DNA of 64,000 bases, taken from Ridgeia piscesae. Taxonomy: Eukaryota; Annelida; Polychaeta; Sabellida; Siboglinidae. Numbering within the stretch: position 1 is the stretch's first letter; each line of letters opens with the position of its first letter. The stretch covers positions 435,001 through 499,000 of the forward strand of contig JAODUO010000111.1 in assembly GCA_025642075.2 (NCBI GenBank). Reading direction: 5' to 3'. Positions 1-13,803 of the stretch are shown one piece after another. Position numbers and translations under genes: made by a program. Below the pieces are notes generated by a model. The model saw only the letters and a list, made by a program, of their open reading frames with translations. It searched no databases and was not told the origin of the DNA.

Positions 1-2290
1 GGACGTTCATGTACGTGTTAAGCCATTATTCCTAGACGGCTGCTTCTCAGGCACCAAACATTGTCACTTGTCTAGCTGTAACCACATGAAGAGACATGTA
101 TCACTTTTAACTTTTCGAAATGTCAACCTGTGTTAAAGAGAGCCTGACATGTTGTAATCATTACCCAAGCCTATGAACAAACCATTTAGAGGATATGTGA
201 CAATGATTTGATGAGCACCGAGCCATGGTATATTTTAAATCATTTTTCGAACATGAATACATTTCAACCACTGGATGCCTCCACATTACGTTCAAGCTGC
301 CTGTGGTTTGACTAGCGTCTATCTACTCAGGGTCAATATCCTAATTTGTTTCTGATTTACTTCATCAATAGATATTTCTACAAACAAATTCTTACTATAT
401 AACTGACATTTTCTAAAAAACAATTGAAATGGGGATGTTTTCAAAAGATCTTAGAAAACAGATGAAAAACGTACTGAAAAACTGCTAAAATTAACATAAT
501 CAACATTAAATATATGTAATCATAAATATTTCATGAAATTATCTTTTACATTTGGCAAATGATATCCACTAAGGAATTGGTTGCTTACTGTTTCTGGTGT
601 AATCATTACCACGTTTACCTACAGCTGAGTATAAGAACTACCAGGTACCATGTTATCTATTATCTAATATTTTTCGAGTGACTGGCAAGCAGGAAATTCC
701 TGTGGGGCCCATAAAATGAAACATATTTGAGCAGTAAACCACGAAGACAACCCAAGAGGGCAAACAATCTCAGGCAGTTTCCTGCTCTATAAAAATGCCT
801 TTGTTATGACGATTCAACCCACACCAGCGGTGGTTTCCTTGTCACATTAAACCTCTGTTTGTGCTCAAATTAACTCTGTTTGTAAAGCTAGCAGAATGAC
901 AGTCAGCAAACAGTTCCGTGTGTACACAGACATTGTCTCTACACTATAGGGTCTATTGGCTCTACCTCCCTACCTTATAGTTAGTCAACGCTACAAACAT
1001 ATCCAAACATGTCCAGAGAAACAACACTGATCTATAGTTCAAGGAAGGAATATCGTGTTAACAATTGATGAAAATCTTGTTGAAAAACATTTTCGAACTT
1101 TGTTTCTGTAAGTTTATTTTTAGGGTAAGATCATTTACAAACATTAGAAAGTGTATAGATTCAATGAATATTTTTTAATTGTTTTACGTGGTGTTAAAAT
1201 AATGTTAAACCCATGTTAAAGACTTGCTAAGATATTTTGTATGCCTCATTTTGAATATAATTTAAGATCATAACACTGTAAAATGTAATTACAGATGTAC
1301 AATGATATTCCTGTACATATTTTGGTTGACGGTTTTTAAACTAAATTGTACGATATTTTAATTTAAAAAAATTGACTGAAAAAACTCAGAAACACAAACT
1401 GTTTAGCATTCACTCAAAATATCAGGTATGTTACTCTAAAATAAGACCTAAAATTAAACCAATGTAGATAACAATCTACAATGAAAAAATACAAATGTAA
1501 GCTATATACATGTATAAATATGCTAACTTTGGTGTGACAGTATTTCCAGCCAGGCACTGAGGTCCAAACAGCATATTTCTGTGTTCACAATGCTTAGTTT
1601 GTCATGTTGAGGTCGTCTGTAAGCTAGTGTAACCTTACATCCTAACAACTGTGCAAACAACAAACATCAGCAGTACTTCCTGTCAAACTGTATAAGATCA
1701 TTTGCATAATGCCATGGAAATAGGCATCAGCGATATGCAAAAAAAACTCCAGGTGGGGTCATAACTGGCCTGAAATTACGTTCTTTAGCACAAATTGCTG
1801 TGCGCACAACAACTTACAAATGAAAACGAGTGTTAGCGGGGAGAAAGTGAAGTAGGAGAGATGGCGCAGATAAGAAAACAAGGGAGAGTTGACTAATCTG
1901 CAGTGTTGACATCTCAAAGAACGTCTAGTTCAGATGTCTGAAAACAAGAGATGCTCTGATAGAGGGAAACCGATTCCTGTGATTAGATGCGTCTTCAACG
2001 AGCCGTGGTAGTCTCGCCATACATTGTTCTGTTTGACAGGTGTGTGAATAAATTATCAGCCCACTAAATTTGTTCTGTTATCGGATTGTATCACTTCCAC
2101 CTTCACCCATGTGAGGTCTGGTGATAAGATGATAATGGGGTTGGATAGCATTCGCTTCAACTGCAGCAATTTGTTTTTACTTTTTTTTAGTGCTGTTGGT
2201 TTCCGTTTTAAATCATCGGCAACAAGGGAAGAACAAAATATAGCATTGAGCGGCACATTATTGACATCAGAAGAGACTATTACGTAAGCA
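1..2290. other. Non-coding DNA, no gene seen
   Basis: AT-rich sequence with frequent stops in all frames. I see no open frame with coding character, no RNA gene and no strong repeat. It lies about 9 kb downstream of the protocadherin exon on that gene's strand, so it may be intron or 3' flank. Confidence 0.5.
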
Positions 2291-2339
2291 AATGTTATGT
2301 GCAAATATTCATACACATTACACATGCATGCATTCATAT

Positions 2340-2584
2340 GCAAATATTTTGTATTGTCTCCATGTACATGCATGTACACACACACACACATACAGTACAT
2401 ATGTACACATACAGTACATATGTACACATACACTACATATGTACATACATATACATTACTTATACACACATGTATTACGTATGTACACAAATATACATAT
2501 AATACATATGTACACACATACATAAAGTATATGCACACATACATACATACAATACATAATGTACACACATACACACACACGCAT

Positions 2585-2651
<67 letters not shown>

Positions 2652-2660
2652 CACACACAG
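2340..2660. repeat. Compound TACA/CACG microsatellite
   Basis: The left part is rich in TACA and TACACA, with about three copies of a 19-bp unit beginning TACAGTACATATG near 2391-2450. The right part (about 2585-2652) is a nearly pure GCAC array of about 17 units ending in CA repeats. The apparent open frames here on both strands are Cys/Val/Arg or His/Thr translations of the array and are not genes. Confidence 0.9.
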
Positions 2661-2699
2661 ATATAAACAAAATGATTGTTTTTGTCCCTCCTGCCTAGG

Positions 2700-5600
2700 T
2701 TCAACCACAGAAAATGTACCCTACATGTCATCCGACTTTGGGCAGTTTGAAAACAAATCTGATATTAAAAATCACTAGTGGTCTTGCGCAACAGTTCAAG
2801 AAACTTACATTTATCTACGTGGATGTGATACACTTTCATATGATGTCAGATTAAGTGGAGGAGTCAACTGGGCTTTATGAGTCTACCCGGTGACATCACT
2901 TTTAGGAATGTGTCCAAGTGTTCCCAGGCCCACAGCCGTGACAGGCAAAGTGGATATCAAGTCACAAAATTGTGAAATCACCAGATTGCGAAATGGTACT
3001 TGGTATACTTTTGTATTCATAGAGCATGAGTTTTAAAATGATGCCTCACTATAGCTGAGATGTCTTGAGGAGTTTTTCGTTAACGCAACAAGTGATGTAC
3101 TGAAAAAATGAGGACGGATGCAGAGAGGGAAGGGGCTGGGGATAGGGGCTGGGAATGTAGAGAGGGAGGGAAGCGAATGGGGATGTAGGGAGGGAGGGAG
3201 GTGTTTATAGGATTCAGAGATGGCACTGGACTTTAAAAACGGCAAAATATTGCAGATATAACTTCCTGGGGCATGCTATTCGAATCGGCTGCTGTATACG
3301 TATGGGAACAAAGACGTCTTCCCATATGTGTGTTGTGTAATCTTACACTGCCAAAGCTGATGTTAGCAGCAAACCCCTTTGATGATTACATTTCCCCACA
3401 TTTAAGACAACAAATTCAGCGACATTTTGTAAATAATTACCACGCAACCTGATTTGAGAATAAAGAAGCCACATCTCCTGTGGTACTAACCATGACCCAT
3501 ACAGAGAACACGTGTACTATTTTATTGTGTTAAAGAAAATTGTAATTTACACCTGTCTATTGAACAATAAATGACAACTCTGGCACACGTAGTCTGTCAT
3601 TTAAATGTCTAATCAACAATGCCAACCAAATAGAGGAGACCACGAAAATCCTTACAACTGGTGTCAATGTGGCCATTTAAACCACAGACGAATGTACTTT
3701 TTGAATGCAGTAACCACTGATACTTATCTGCTTCTTTCAAGTTAACGTCCATATGAATAAAAGATTTGCTCAGACAAACTGCTCAGACCTAGACTCACAC
3801 AAAGGCTTCAGCACACAAAGGTAGCGACGCCGTCATAACATCAAATACATCTCATAACTGACACATGTATTGTTAGCAAATATACTGACCTACGCCTAAT
3901 AAGTATGATCTATCAAAATCGGAGACTTAATACCATACACAAGCAAACAGGCCCAATAAAACCCGCCCATGTTATCTCTGTGCTTACACAAATGTAAATT
4001 GATACCGCCATGGTGCGAGACCTGTTACTTGAATATAACAATAACCTTGCTAAAGATAGTGTAGTAATACGAGATCTATCAGTTAACATCAGAGGCAGCA
4101 GACCGTGAGCAGTGCAAAGGCCAAGTTACGATCTTGATAAGATCCGGCAAAACAAAGTGGCCAGACTTCGCCGTGGAGACGAAACGCAAACATGTCAGAA
4201 CATTGCACAGTCAAAGGCAATCCAATGTCTCTACACCTCACGCTGGCTAAGATTTAGGACCGTTTTGTTGACCGATCGTGCGGCGTCCCAAAAGCGAGTG
4301 TGTGGCGATCGGCGACTCCGTCTCTCCGAAGCCTTGTCACAGACACACATGACAATGTCGTAAAGGAGCCATGGCAATATTTGCCCACACACACGCTAAT
4401 GGTCACATCCCTTGTATGTATACAGTACCGTCTACTTAACAACTCCGACACAGAACAAGTGTTCAACATAACATCTATACCACCCTGGTGCTCTGATGCG
4501 ACACTAACGCGAATCACTCGACAAAGTGATTTCTATTACACGCTGCTCCCTGGCACGATAACATTTATTTATATTAATTAAATACGAGTCGCATGCATGG
4601 AACTCGCTTCGTGTTAATGTACAAACAAATCATACCGCCACCCAATCACATCAACATCTCCTGACTTGACGGACAGGGCTTGTTAGACAGCCACTAATTA
4701 TCATACTACATTTCACAAACTGTCACGCTGTAATTACACTGTCTTCTCATTGTCAACTACCCTACCTACGGTGTCTAGTGTCTACCCAGTGACTACAGCA
4801 AAGCCAAATTGGTGTCATTCAGGACAAGATGATACTCCAAACATGTTTTGAGATTTCCATCGTTCTACAGCGCAACAGCTGTGTTGGGTTTTTTATCGGT
4901 TATTATTCTATGGTGAGCGATGCTAAAGTAAAGTCACTATTTTGAGAAATAAAAGTACTGTAAAGTCACAGTTACTGTGGCCAGTAAGGAAGTCATTCCA
5001 ATTGGGCAGACTTAGTCAGCTATAAAAAGCGTTAGATCTACAATTTTTCACGCTGTAGTTTTGGTAGATGAGGACCTTACTCTTAGCCTAGAGTTCACTG
5101 CAGTCATGGCTGGATATTTTCCTATTTTATGATATACTTACTGAAAACATGAAGAAAAACACACAAGTTTTTTGCTAAAAAAGAATATGTGCATTGACTG
5201 GGCTGAAGGCTTTCATCCTAGTGTTCTAGCATAGAGGTTCATATCCTTTGCTCTAATGTACACAGTAGTCATGTTTTAGTAGTCACAGCATTTTATCAGA
5301 TCATAAGCAAGCTAGAACTAAATAAAGTGTCATCTTCTCCACAAAAGAGTCTCCTTTTCTCTCATCTTCTGTTGTTATGAGTAAGCTGAAGCTATTCAAA
5401 ATCACACAACTTATTTCCTATTAAACTACCACATCAATATTCATCAGCATTTCGAAAAAAACCAGAGCTTTATGTCAGTATATGCCAAAAAAACACTCCT
5501 GCAATTAAAAACAGAACTCATCATTTCATACTAACTAACACTAAACCCACAAATACATCTGATGTATTACACTTTGTCACGTCTTTGTTCATATGAAACA

Positions 5601-7764
5601 TGTTTCTTCAAAGTCTAAAGATTACAATTTTCTATGCCTCTGCAACCTAACAGCAAAGACACCTACTCCATTGCCCCTTAAGTGTGATTTCCAAGTCAGC
5701 CATCAGACCACCCAGATGTGTTTACGAGAGGTAAAAATTAGGTACAATTTGCCAGCTGGCTAAACACTTGGCACCTGAGAAGGCCTGAGTGTATCGGGAG
5801 TCACATGACTTGTGTCACATGACTGGTGTCACTAGCCTCTTTATGCACACCTTACAATGTCTGCCACTTAAGTTGACAAGTGCCACTGCAGTCACCACCA
5901 GTAATTTCACCCTCTCTTCATTCCTTCCCATCTATACCTCCTTATCTGCCTTTGCATGTATTCCCACCTAGAACTGTCAAGTTTTACATTTTAGTCATAG
6001 CCACAGGTAAGTTTGAGCTGGTAAATACCCAGCCCTGTTTACATTATCCTGACAGGTGTTAGCAAAATAAATTGTTTTGTTAATGTTATTGCAAGAATGT
6101 TATAACCATTATATCAACCTTGATGTTTTTCGTCTTTTTTACAAGTACGCTTCTAGAATTTCCCAAACACTGCCCATTTTATATCAGTAGAAACCTAAAA
6201 ATGTAAGCTAATTTCTGTCCGACCATCATTGTAAAAAACGTGTTATTAATATTATTTAAAAATAACTTTCTCGCAAAGTGTATAATATTACTTTCCTTTC
6301 TATCTCCCTCCTTCCTTCAAACTGTTTCTTACCCTTTCGTCATTCCTTCCATTTCTCCACAGATAATTACAGTTAAACTACGCCATGATTAGTGGCCAGC
6401 CTATGTTTACTACAACGTACACTACAGTCCTACAAGTGTCCGTCTACTCTCCTGGTGACACTGCCAGGACACTAACAAATGTCACTGCACAAAGACAAAC
6501 CCAATATAAGTGATTAATGACTCTCCATCGCATTCTGTCACACTCGTGCAGGTAAACAGGCCAGGTGGGCTGTGACATGTGGACTGGACGTGGCAGTGAC
6601 AACAGGCTCAGTGCAGAACAGAAGATTTGATGTCACCTGATTCGTTTTAGTTTATACTCTACAGAGTTTCATTTGGGTGCTACGAACTGAGATGACAGCG
6701 GCAGAGTGCTGGTAGCCGTCAGATGTGGATGCAGTCAATGTACTTCGAAAATAACACCTGGGATATAATTATTTCATGTACGACTTCACTGATTACTCAA
6801 ATGTAAGACCGTTTTATTTCCTAAAATATGTGCTGTTCTTTTATGACAGTTTTTATTTTTAATTCACACCGTAGTGTATTACACCGTACAGTAATTTCTC
6901 TCCCAACTAGTCTCTCCACTAGAGATTAAATTTACAATTCTTAGCCATCCATATGAACAATCACTGTCAATTAATCTTTAAATGAGCTCAAACCGATGCC
7001 AATGAGGAATAACAATTCACAACATTTTTATTTGTTGACAAACCAGAGAGAAGCCAATATGTTATGAAGCTTTATTCTGTTTACAACACAAGTTGCCTAA
7101 ATATCCTGAAGAACACAAACGTCTACAGAGAATGCTAGTTTCTTGCCTCTTTTAAATGTCCAGGCAGACGTCCATTACTCCTGATGATTTCACACTTACC
7201 TCTGTCGTCACTGGCAAGTAATCTATGGTTCCTCCCACTACAAGTATCCCACTAATTCCACCTGTTTGACCAGGCCAGCAGCACGCTTGACCAATTCATA
7301 AACATGAGCAAGAACTCAACAAAACAATCAGCCAACCACTTGTTTACCTCTTCCTAAATCACCATTCGATTTACATTACCAGATCACTTAAATAGGCAAA
7401 CCCAGAAACGCATTCATTAAGACGAATTCAGTAGGTGCTTAACTAAGAAAAATGCTGAGTCTGATACAATGTGAATAGAATAAATACAAAGACAGGAATA
7501 TAAACAATGGCAATTCCTTTTGATTTAATCATACAGATTTTTGATACTGTTCATAAGACAGCTATAAAAACACGATAAATCATAACACAATTATATAATA
7601 ATATATTGATATGAAATATTACGCTACAACTATAACAATAATCATTGGGATTAAATATTTTTGACATACCCCAAAAATTAGGACCCTACTACATTCACAG
7701 AAATACAAATATTGATTTTCAAATAACCAATAACAAATTCTAAACATACCTCAATGTTCGCAAA
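2700..7764. other. Non-coding DNA, no gene seen
   Basis: AT-rich sequence with only short, uninformative open frames. A purine-rich patch of GGGA/GGGAG repeats lies at about 3112-3205. On the minus strand a consensus splice-donor-like GTAAGT begins at 7199, preceded by a short open frame. This is treated as a weak exon candidate in the findings. No RNA gene or transposon ends were recognised. Confidence 0.45.
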
Positions 7765-7817
7765 CCATTTTCAATATGTTGCTGAAACAACTTGTTTCAG
7801 CAACATTTTGAAAATGG
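7765..7817. repeat. 53-bp near-perfect palindrome
   Basis: Two 26-bp arms (7765-7790 and 7792-7817) are reverse complements with one mismatched pair and a single central base. Each arm contains GTTGCTGAAACAA or its complement. It would extrude as a cruciform or form a hairpin if transcribed. It could be the core of a small foldback or MITE-type element, or a structured RNA. I see no flanking target-site duplication. Confidence 0.85.
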
Positions 7818-10800
7818 TAATTACTGCCTGAGTGACCCTGTTCTTAGTCACTTCCTCCTTCTAAACAACTGCCAAATTATAATAAATACATATCTCTATA
7901 TATATTTTCATTGGCCCCAATTAACAGTTCATATATTTAAAGGTTCCATGGCATTATACCTAGCGTTTACATCACTAAGTCTTACGTATGTGTGCACATA
8001 TTGTGTTATTGTGTACGGTTTTTATTGCAGACTATCGAACAGAGTTGCACGGCTGATACCGGTCAGAGTAAAGTTAGAGTTCATCATTATTATTATTTAT
8101 TATTATAATAACATTAAGATCAGATTGATCAAATTGACTTCCAAGACAGGGAGGTTAGACGTATGCCACTATGTTTAGAAATATTCACCTAAAGCAGGTA
8201 ATAAACTCATTACGAAATGTCCCCTTCACCCAATCTGGCATGTGTTTACATGCTACACCCATCAGCTGGGTCATAAAACCATTTATCTGGTTGTCACAAA
8301 CAAATAACCAATTATTATCTAGCTGTCAGAGTCTCTGTCTGACTGTAAGCTTTGGTCCGTGTATTGGCCAAGTAATGAATGATTTAACAGGAAATGTATT
8401 GGCAGGGAACTATTCTGCATGAGACACCATTACCCAGAATGCACCAATGTGGTGATTATTAACAGGAAGTCTGCTGAGTTGGTTGTTTTGAATGTGGAAA
8501 CGCTGTAACCATCATGAACATGACAGGTTTGCAGTTAAGCCAAAGTCCTGCATCGTCCATTGTTTTGTTTTGTGAGTTGTTTATAATCCAAATGTATTTT
8601 ATTTCCGTTTATATTTCATGAAGGAAGAAAAATCCAAATTGCAAACCTTCTTTCAGGCTTATTGATTTAAATACAATCTAAACTAAACTGCATGTCTCCG
8701 AGATTTTAATCTTAAGAAAATTTTATTTCATAACGGAAAGTATCACAAGAAACTACCTGGTTACAAGTTATATTTAGTTACTGCCGCATGAGAACTAACT
8801 CCAAACCTACACGGACACTGACCCAATGTCACCAGATAAGGCTGATATTCACCCTGAACTCTGACCCTAATCAGCGCCCTCTGTATCTGTCCAATTAAAG
8901 AAACTAATCATTCTGTACTACAAGTTCTGTCAGGCCACAATAACTCCACAGCAGCGAAGTCCTGAGGGAAATAAATGAGGGAGTAGAGTGCCACAGACAG
9001 GGTGAAAATACACCAATCACCCCCTTCTCTTGTTTCACGGCTGAGGTTGATGTTTCCCCCAACAAAGTAGTGGTCAGGGCACACAAACAGCACCCTTTAA
9101 CCCCCCCCCCACACACAGCCGCACAATTACCACCCCACTTCCACCAATACAGCCAACTAAGACTATTTATATACAATGGTAAACAACATGGGACTAATTC
9201 CTGTTTCAATTAGCAACTACCTGAGATGGCATTGATTGCGTGTCTCCAAACCTCAAAGAAGGAATGCTGTCCACAGGTGACAAAGAACTGACCACGCTCT
9301 AAAGGTGACCAGTGCCTCTTTCTGATGAAAGGAATGAATAATAATCAAAATTCTTCCCCACAGAAATCTCAGTGACACGGGTAGAAAAAGTTTGACATTT
9401 AAAGGTGAGTGGAACATGACTTTTTACAATTTAATATACTGACATTAGTTTAGATAATATTTTACTTCTTTTAAACAATGTATCCATTAAGTCAATACAA
9501 TATTTAGTGCATTTATTCTAGGAATTCTGAAATATTACATATGTGAAATTTAACATAACTGGAATGAAACGAATAAGACAATCATCATTAATGAGAGAGA
9601 CACAAATGACAGTAATTTTACACTAATTAATTGTAATATTGACGTTTTCATGAAAATAATATTTACTATTTTACTGTCAACAGACAGAACCAAACGCCCA
9701 GCACTTTATAAAGTGCATTTACAACATGAACACACGGATGTGGTCGGTTGATATGTAGCAAGACTAGAACTATATAAACTGCATTTATACGTGAACACAC
9801 GGATGTGGTCGGTTGATATGTAGAGACGGTCCCCTATGCAAAAACTGACAGTTCCCTAAGCTCAATATACAATGGCCGTGTGCCTCACACAGTCCTGAGT
9901 GTATTGACAGAGCTGCCCAGTGTTTACTCAAGTCCCACACCACCAACAAACCAGTGGCACCGGGGATTATTTCAGGTGACCAGTGACTATTCACATTTTT
10001 TTTGCACCTGGCAGTTTTTGTAACAGTCGGCAGTGCCATTTGCAATAGTGTGCCGACAACCCTTTGATGGGATTTTCACAAAGCAGTTCACACCTGTTTC
10101 CGAGGTGTACTGCTTGCGTATTACCCTGGCGGGTGGGGTACTCTGATGTGCCCCCTCAAATAACCCCCCAGTGGGTCATAATATCCCCAAGTGCTGTCTT
10201 CAGTCACTTCAGAGAGTGTGTCTTTAAGAGGTTTTATCACCTCACCACAATGCAATATAGTTTATCTCTGCAAGTCTCTGACGAAGAAATAGCTTCTCAG
10301 AAATGGCGTAAGACAGCATAATGTGTCCATCCGTCTTTAGTCAAAGAATAAGTCTGTATGAAAATAGCATTTTTGTGTCATATCATGTGCTTTTTCTAGC
10401 TCGTTTATATGGGACATGTCAGTTCAGTGAAAACTGAATGTACTATCAGATCTTTCATAATGTTGCAATAAATATAAACTACTCACTCGTGTACTCATAC
10501 TGTGGGTAGCTGACATGATGCATATTTATAAATTCATCACCAAGTTCGGATGAAACATCGCATCATGTTTGGATGGAATTTTCTATAAAATGAACCATGT
10601 AATATTCATGGAAAATGTCCACATAAATTCAGCCAATTAATGTTTCATGTGCTGAGAAAGTTTAATGCATTGCAACCCTAGATTGAAGGCAACGAACATA
10701 ATGTGTTAGTGACATGCATTTCTAACCGAGGCAAGCAATATCTACTGCACCAAACAAGTCACAATCAAGACATATTCACAATAAGCCACGTTCAAGAACA

Positions 10801-11169
10801 AGTTCATAAGTTTGTGAACATTCCTTCATATTCCTCCCATTCATTCCCAGTGCTGTTTTTTTATAGCAGTACGTATTGTTGAATAGAACACCTTTTTAGA
10901 AGAATGAAACAAATTTGTAGTTGATCTAGAGACTGTGTTTACATAAACTAGGTTGATAATCTCAAATGGAAACCCTTAAATGAGATTAATTTGGAAATCT
11001 TATAAATTCTGGTAATAATAGTGTCGATTGTATTGTTGTAAACAAATGCGCAACCTATTTCATGTCAGCATTGAATCACATGAATGAGTGGCTGGAATGT
11101 TTAGGAACGTTACAAAACTTGCTTTTGCATAATGTGGCATTATGGGTAAAACTGGTACGGAGGCAGGCC
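7818..11169. other. Probable protocadherin intron or 3' flank
   Basis: This region starts directly past the protocadherin splice donor (GT at 11175-11174, minus strand), so the part nearest 11170 should be intron if that donor is used. It is AT-rich. A run of C bases at about 9101-9111 and a 60-bp direct duplication at about 9720-9830 (both copies contain ACACGGATGTGGTCGGTTG) are the only local repeats seen. No downstream cytoplasmic-tail exon could be identified with confidence. Confidence 0.45.
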
Positions 11170-11175
11170 ACTCAC
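11170..11175 (-). promoter_or_regulatory. Splice donor GTGAGT after protocadherin exon
   Basis: On the minus strand the sequence reads CTCAAAG|GTGAGTGG, a full-consensus 5' splice site. It falls exactly between codons (phase 0) after residue Lys876 of the cytoplasmic stub. The unspliced frame adds only 11 residues before a stop, which favours real splicing to distal tail exons. Intron retention would give a short-tailed form. Confidence 0.75.
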
Positions 11176-13803
11176 CTTTGAGTCACTGTGGTACTGCTTC
11201 TTTTCATCTTCTTTCTCAATCGTAAAGTCAATCTCATATGGCAACTTCTTAGATTTCCGTTTCACAGATTCCGAAGATCTGCTGTCTTTTTCCGACTTTC
11301 CGTCACGCGTCGCCTTTCCCGTCAGCTTCCGCAGTGCCTCCATGCGACAGTTATACTGTTGCATTTTCTCGCGCTCCTGACGCCGAATCAGCACAATCGC
11401 CACAACCAGAATAACAATAACAATGGCCGACACACATGCGAGCGAGATAGCGATCGAGAAGTTTTGTCCTGACAAGATGGACCCTGACTGCTTGGCAAGT
11501 GGGTACGGAATCGACTTGTTCACAAAGATGTTTAGAGTTGCTTCAGCAAGCTTCTGCGGAAAGCCATGATCTTGCGCGATGACTGTGAATTCGTGAAGTT
11601 CGTAGGTCGTGTCTTTGAATTCGACGTTAACCGAGACATCGCCGTTGTTCTGGTCGATAGTGAAGAGGGCGTTGTCGTTGCCGCCGCTGAATCGATAGGT
11701 CAGCCGGCCGTTGTCACCAGTGTCAAGGTCATATGCGTTGACATGCGCTACAGTGAGGCCAATAGGCGAGCGGTTTGACATATGTACAGTATTGTTGTGT
11801 GTGTCGGGGAAATTAAAAACGGGTGTGTTGTCATTTTGATCAGTGACATAGATAACTACACCTGCCCTGCTGCTTTTTATCGGGGAGCCATAATCGCTTG
11901 CCAAGACAGTGAGCCGAAACACGCCCTGCACTTCACGATCCAGCATACCTTTCGTTGTGATCTTACCCGAGCGAGAATCAATTGAGAATAAGCCCAACAG
12001 ATTGGTATCCGGTACGATGGAAAAGAGGAATTCGTTGAACGGGAACTGGTCGGCATCTGTGGCGCCGACGGTGCCCACTTCTGTGTTCTGTGGTTCGTTT
12101 TCGCTGACGTTGAACGTGTAGACGTTTTGTGTGAAAAGTGGAATTTCGTCATTTAAATCCTGAATTGTGACAACCACAAGCACAGATGACGACATGGCAG
12201 GCGAACCACGGTCCACTGCGATCACGTAGAACTGCATTTCGTTGTTTTCTTCTCGATCAAACACAACTTTCGCCGTAATTCTCCCACTTGTGCCGTCAAT
12301 GGCAAACATCTTCTGACCCTTTTCCGAGACGTTGTATAGAATTTCCGCATTCTGACCAGCATCGGCATCAGTAGCATTTGGCTGCAGAACAAAATCACCA
12401 ACTTTGTTATTCTCGACCACGTTTGCTTGGTAAGATGCCTGCAGAAACTGCGGTGCATTGTCGTTAACATCGATGAGACGAACTTGTACGTTCTTCACTG
12501 TCTCGTGGGGAATCGTACCTCTGTCAACACACCGTATCGCGAGGCTATACTCCGAAATCCTCTCACGGTCAAGGTGACCTGATGTGACGATTTGATAGTT
12601 TGTTTCAAACAGTTGTTCCAAGCGGAACTTGTTGTCGGTCAGTGTGCAGCTGAGCTCTCCATTCACCCCGCTGTCTTTGTCCTCCACCTTCACGTGGGCC
12701 ACAAACGTACCCTGTTCCGCATTTTCCAAGATCTCCGCAAAGCCCTGTGCACCCAGCGAGTTAATCGTGATTTCTGGTGAATTGTCGTTCAAGTCTTTGA
12801 CTTCGATAACAATGATCGTATCAGTAGAGCGTGGAATCATGCCTTGATCAGTAGCGATAACACCGACGTGGTAAAGATGCTCCTGTTCATAATCCACTAC
12901 ACCTTTCACGTAAACCTCACCAGTCTTATTGTTAATCCCAAACAGATCTTTGTGTGTCTTCATTGCGTAAACTATCTCCCTGTTCCTTCCCTCATCGTCA
13001 TCAGATGCATGAACCTGTATTATCACTGAACCAACCGACGGATTCTCAAGTATACTGAGTGTGTAACGTTCCTGATCAAAACGTGGTGTGTTGTCATTGG
13101 CATCAAGGACGACGACTGTAACACTCATGGTGCCTGTCTTTGCCGGTGTACCACCGTCAGTAACGGTAACAAGTAAATCGTAGCTGCTCTTGCGTTCCCG
13201 GTCGAGCGAACCTTTTGTTTCTAGGAACAGTTCGAACACACCATCCGTTCTATCGTCTGCCTTTAGTTCGAACTTGCCGTCCGAAAAAGACATCTCGTAG
13301 TGCTTGACCGAAAGAAGCGGGCTGTCTGGATCGCTGACAGATGGCAGCTGATATTTACTTCCTGTACTTGCTGATTCGGAAATTTCAATCGTTTTCTTAT
13401 TTTCCACAAAACGTGGAGCATTGTCATTGATGTCAAGTATTGTAATGGTCACCTTTATTATCATGATAATCATAGAATGCCGCAAAACGCCGATATTAAA
13501 CGTCTCCGTGCAACGAACGCCGTTCCGACATACTTCTTCACGGTCGATCCTTCCCACAGTTCTTAGCGCGCCTGTTGTTAAGTTCACTGCAAAAAGCGTT
13601 GGCTCCGTAGAAAGGTAATTGAATTTGAAGGATTGGCCACGAAGCGATGTTTGATCGAGTATGTTGCCGAGAAACTCGTCTGTCGGTCCTTCTTCATTGA
13701 TCGTGTATGACACGTCCTCTGATTCGATAACGGAGGTCACCTGATGTATGACGAACGTGATGACACACGCCACCATCAGTGACGTACATTGTGTGTATCC
13801 CAT
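11176..13803 (-). CDS. Protocadherin, large first coding exon (7 cadherin repeats)
   Basis: This exon encodes a single-pass calcium-dependent adhesion receptor of the protocadherin family, acting at the cell surface. It gives 876 residues: a signal peptide (about 1-25), seven cadherin repeats (roughly 27-132, 133-242, 243-345, 346-452, 453-557, 558-663 and 664-763), a membrane segment (about 783-807), then RR and a basic, Lys/Ser-rich cytoplasmic stub. Calcium-binding motifs are visible: DxNDNxP linkers (DINDNAP, DANDNTP, DLNDNSP, DVNDNAP, DQNDNTP) and repeated DRE and DxD motifs. The fifth linker is DLNDEIP, an Asn-to-Glu change. EC1 has DREEVCRNGVRC, the C-X5-C loop typical of protocadherins. 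Several N-glycosylation sequons are present, for example N74 and N476. The start is chosen for the signal peptide and a good context (A at -3, G at +4). The frame runs 11 more codons past 11176, but AAG|GTGAGT there is a consensus donor in phase 0, so further tail exons are expected. The exact subfamily is not assigned. Confidence 0.95.

Noticed and set aside
11188..13618. Open frames opposite or out of frame within the protocadherin exon
   Set aside because: They are shadows of the real coding frame.
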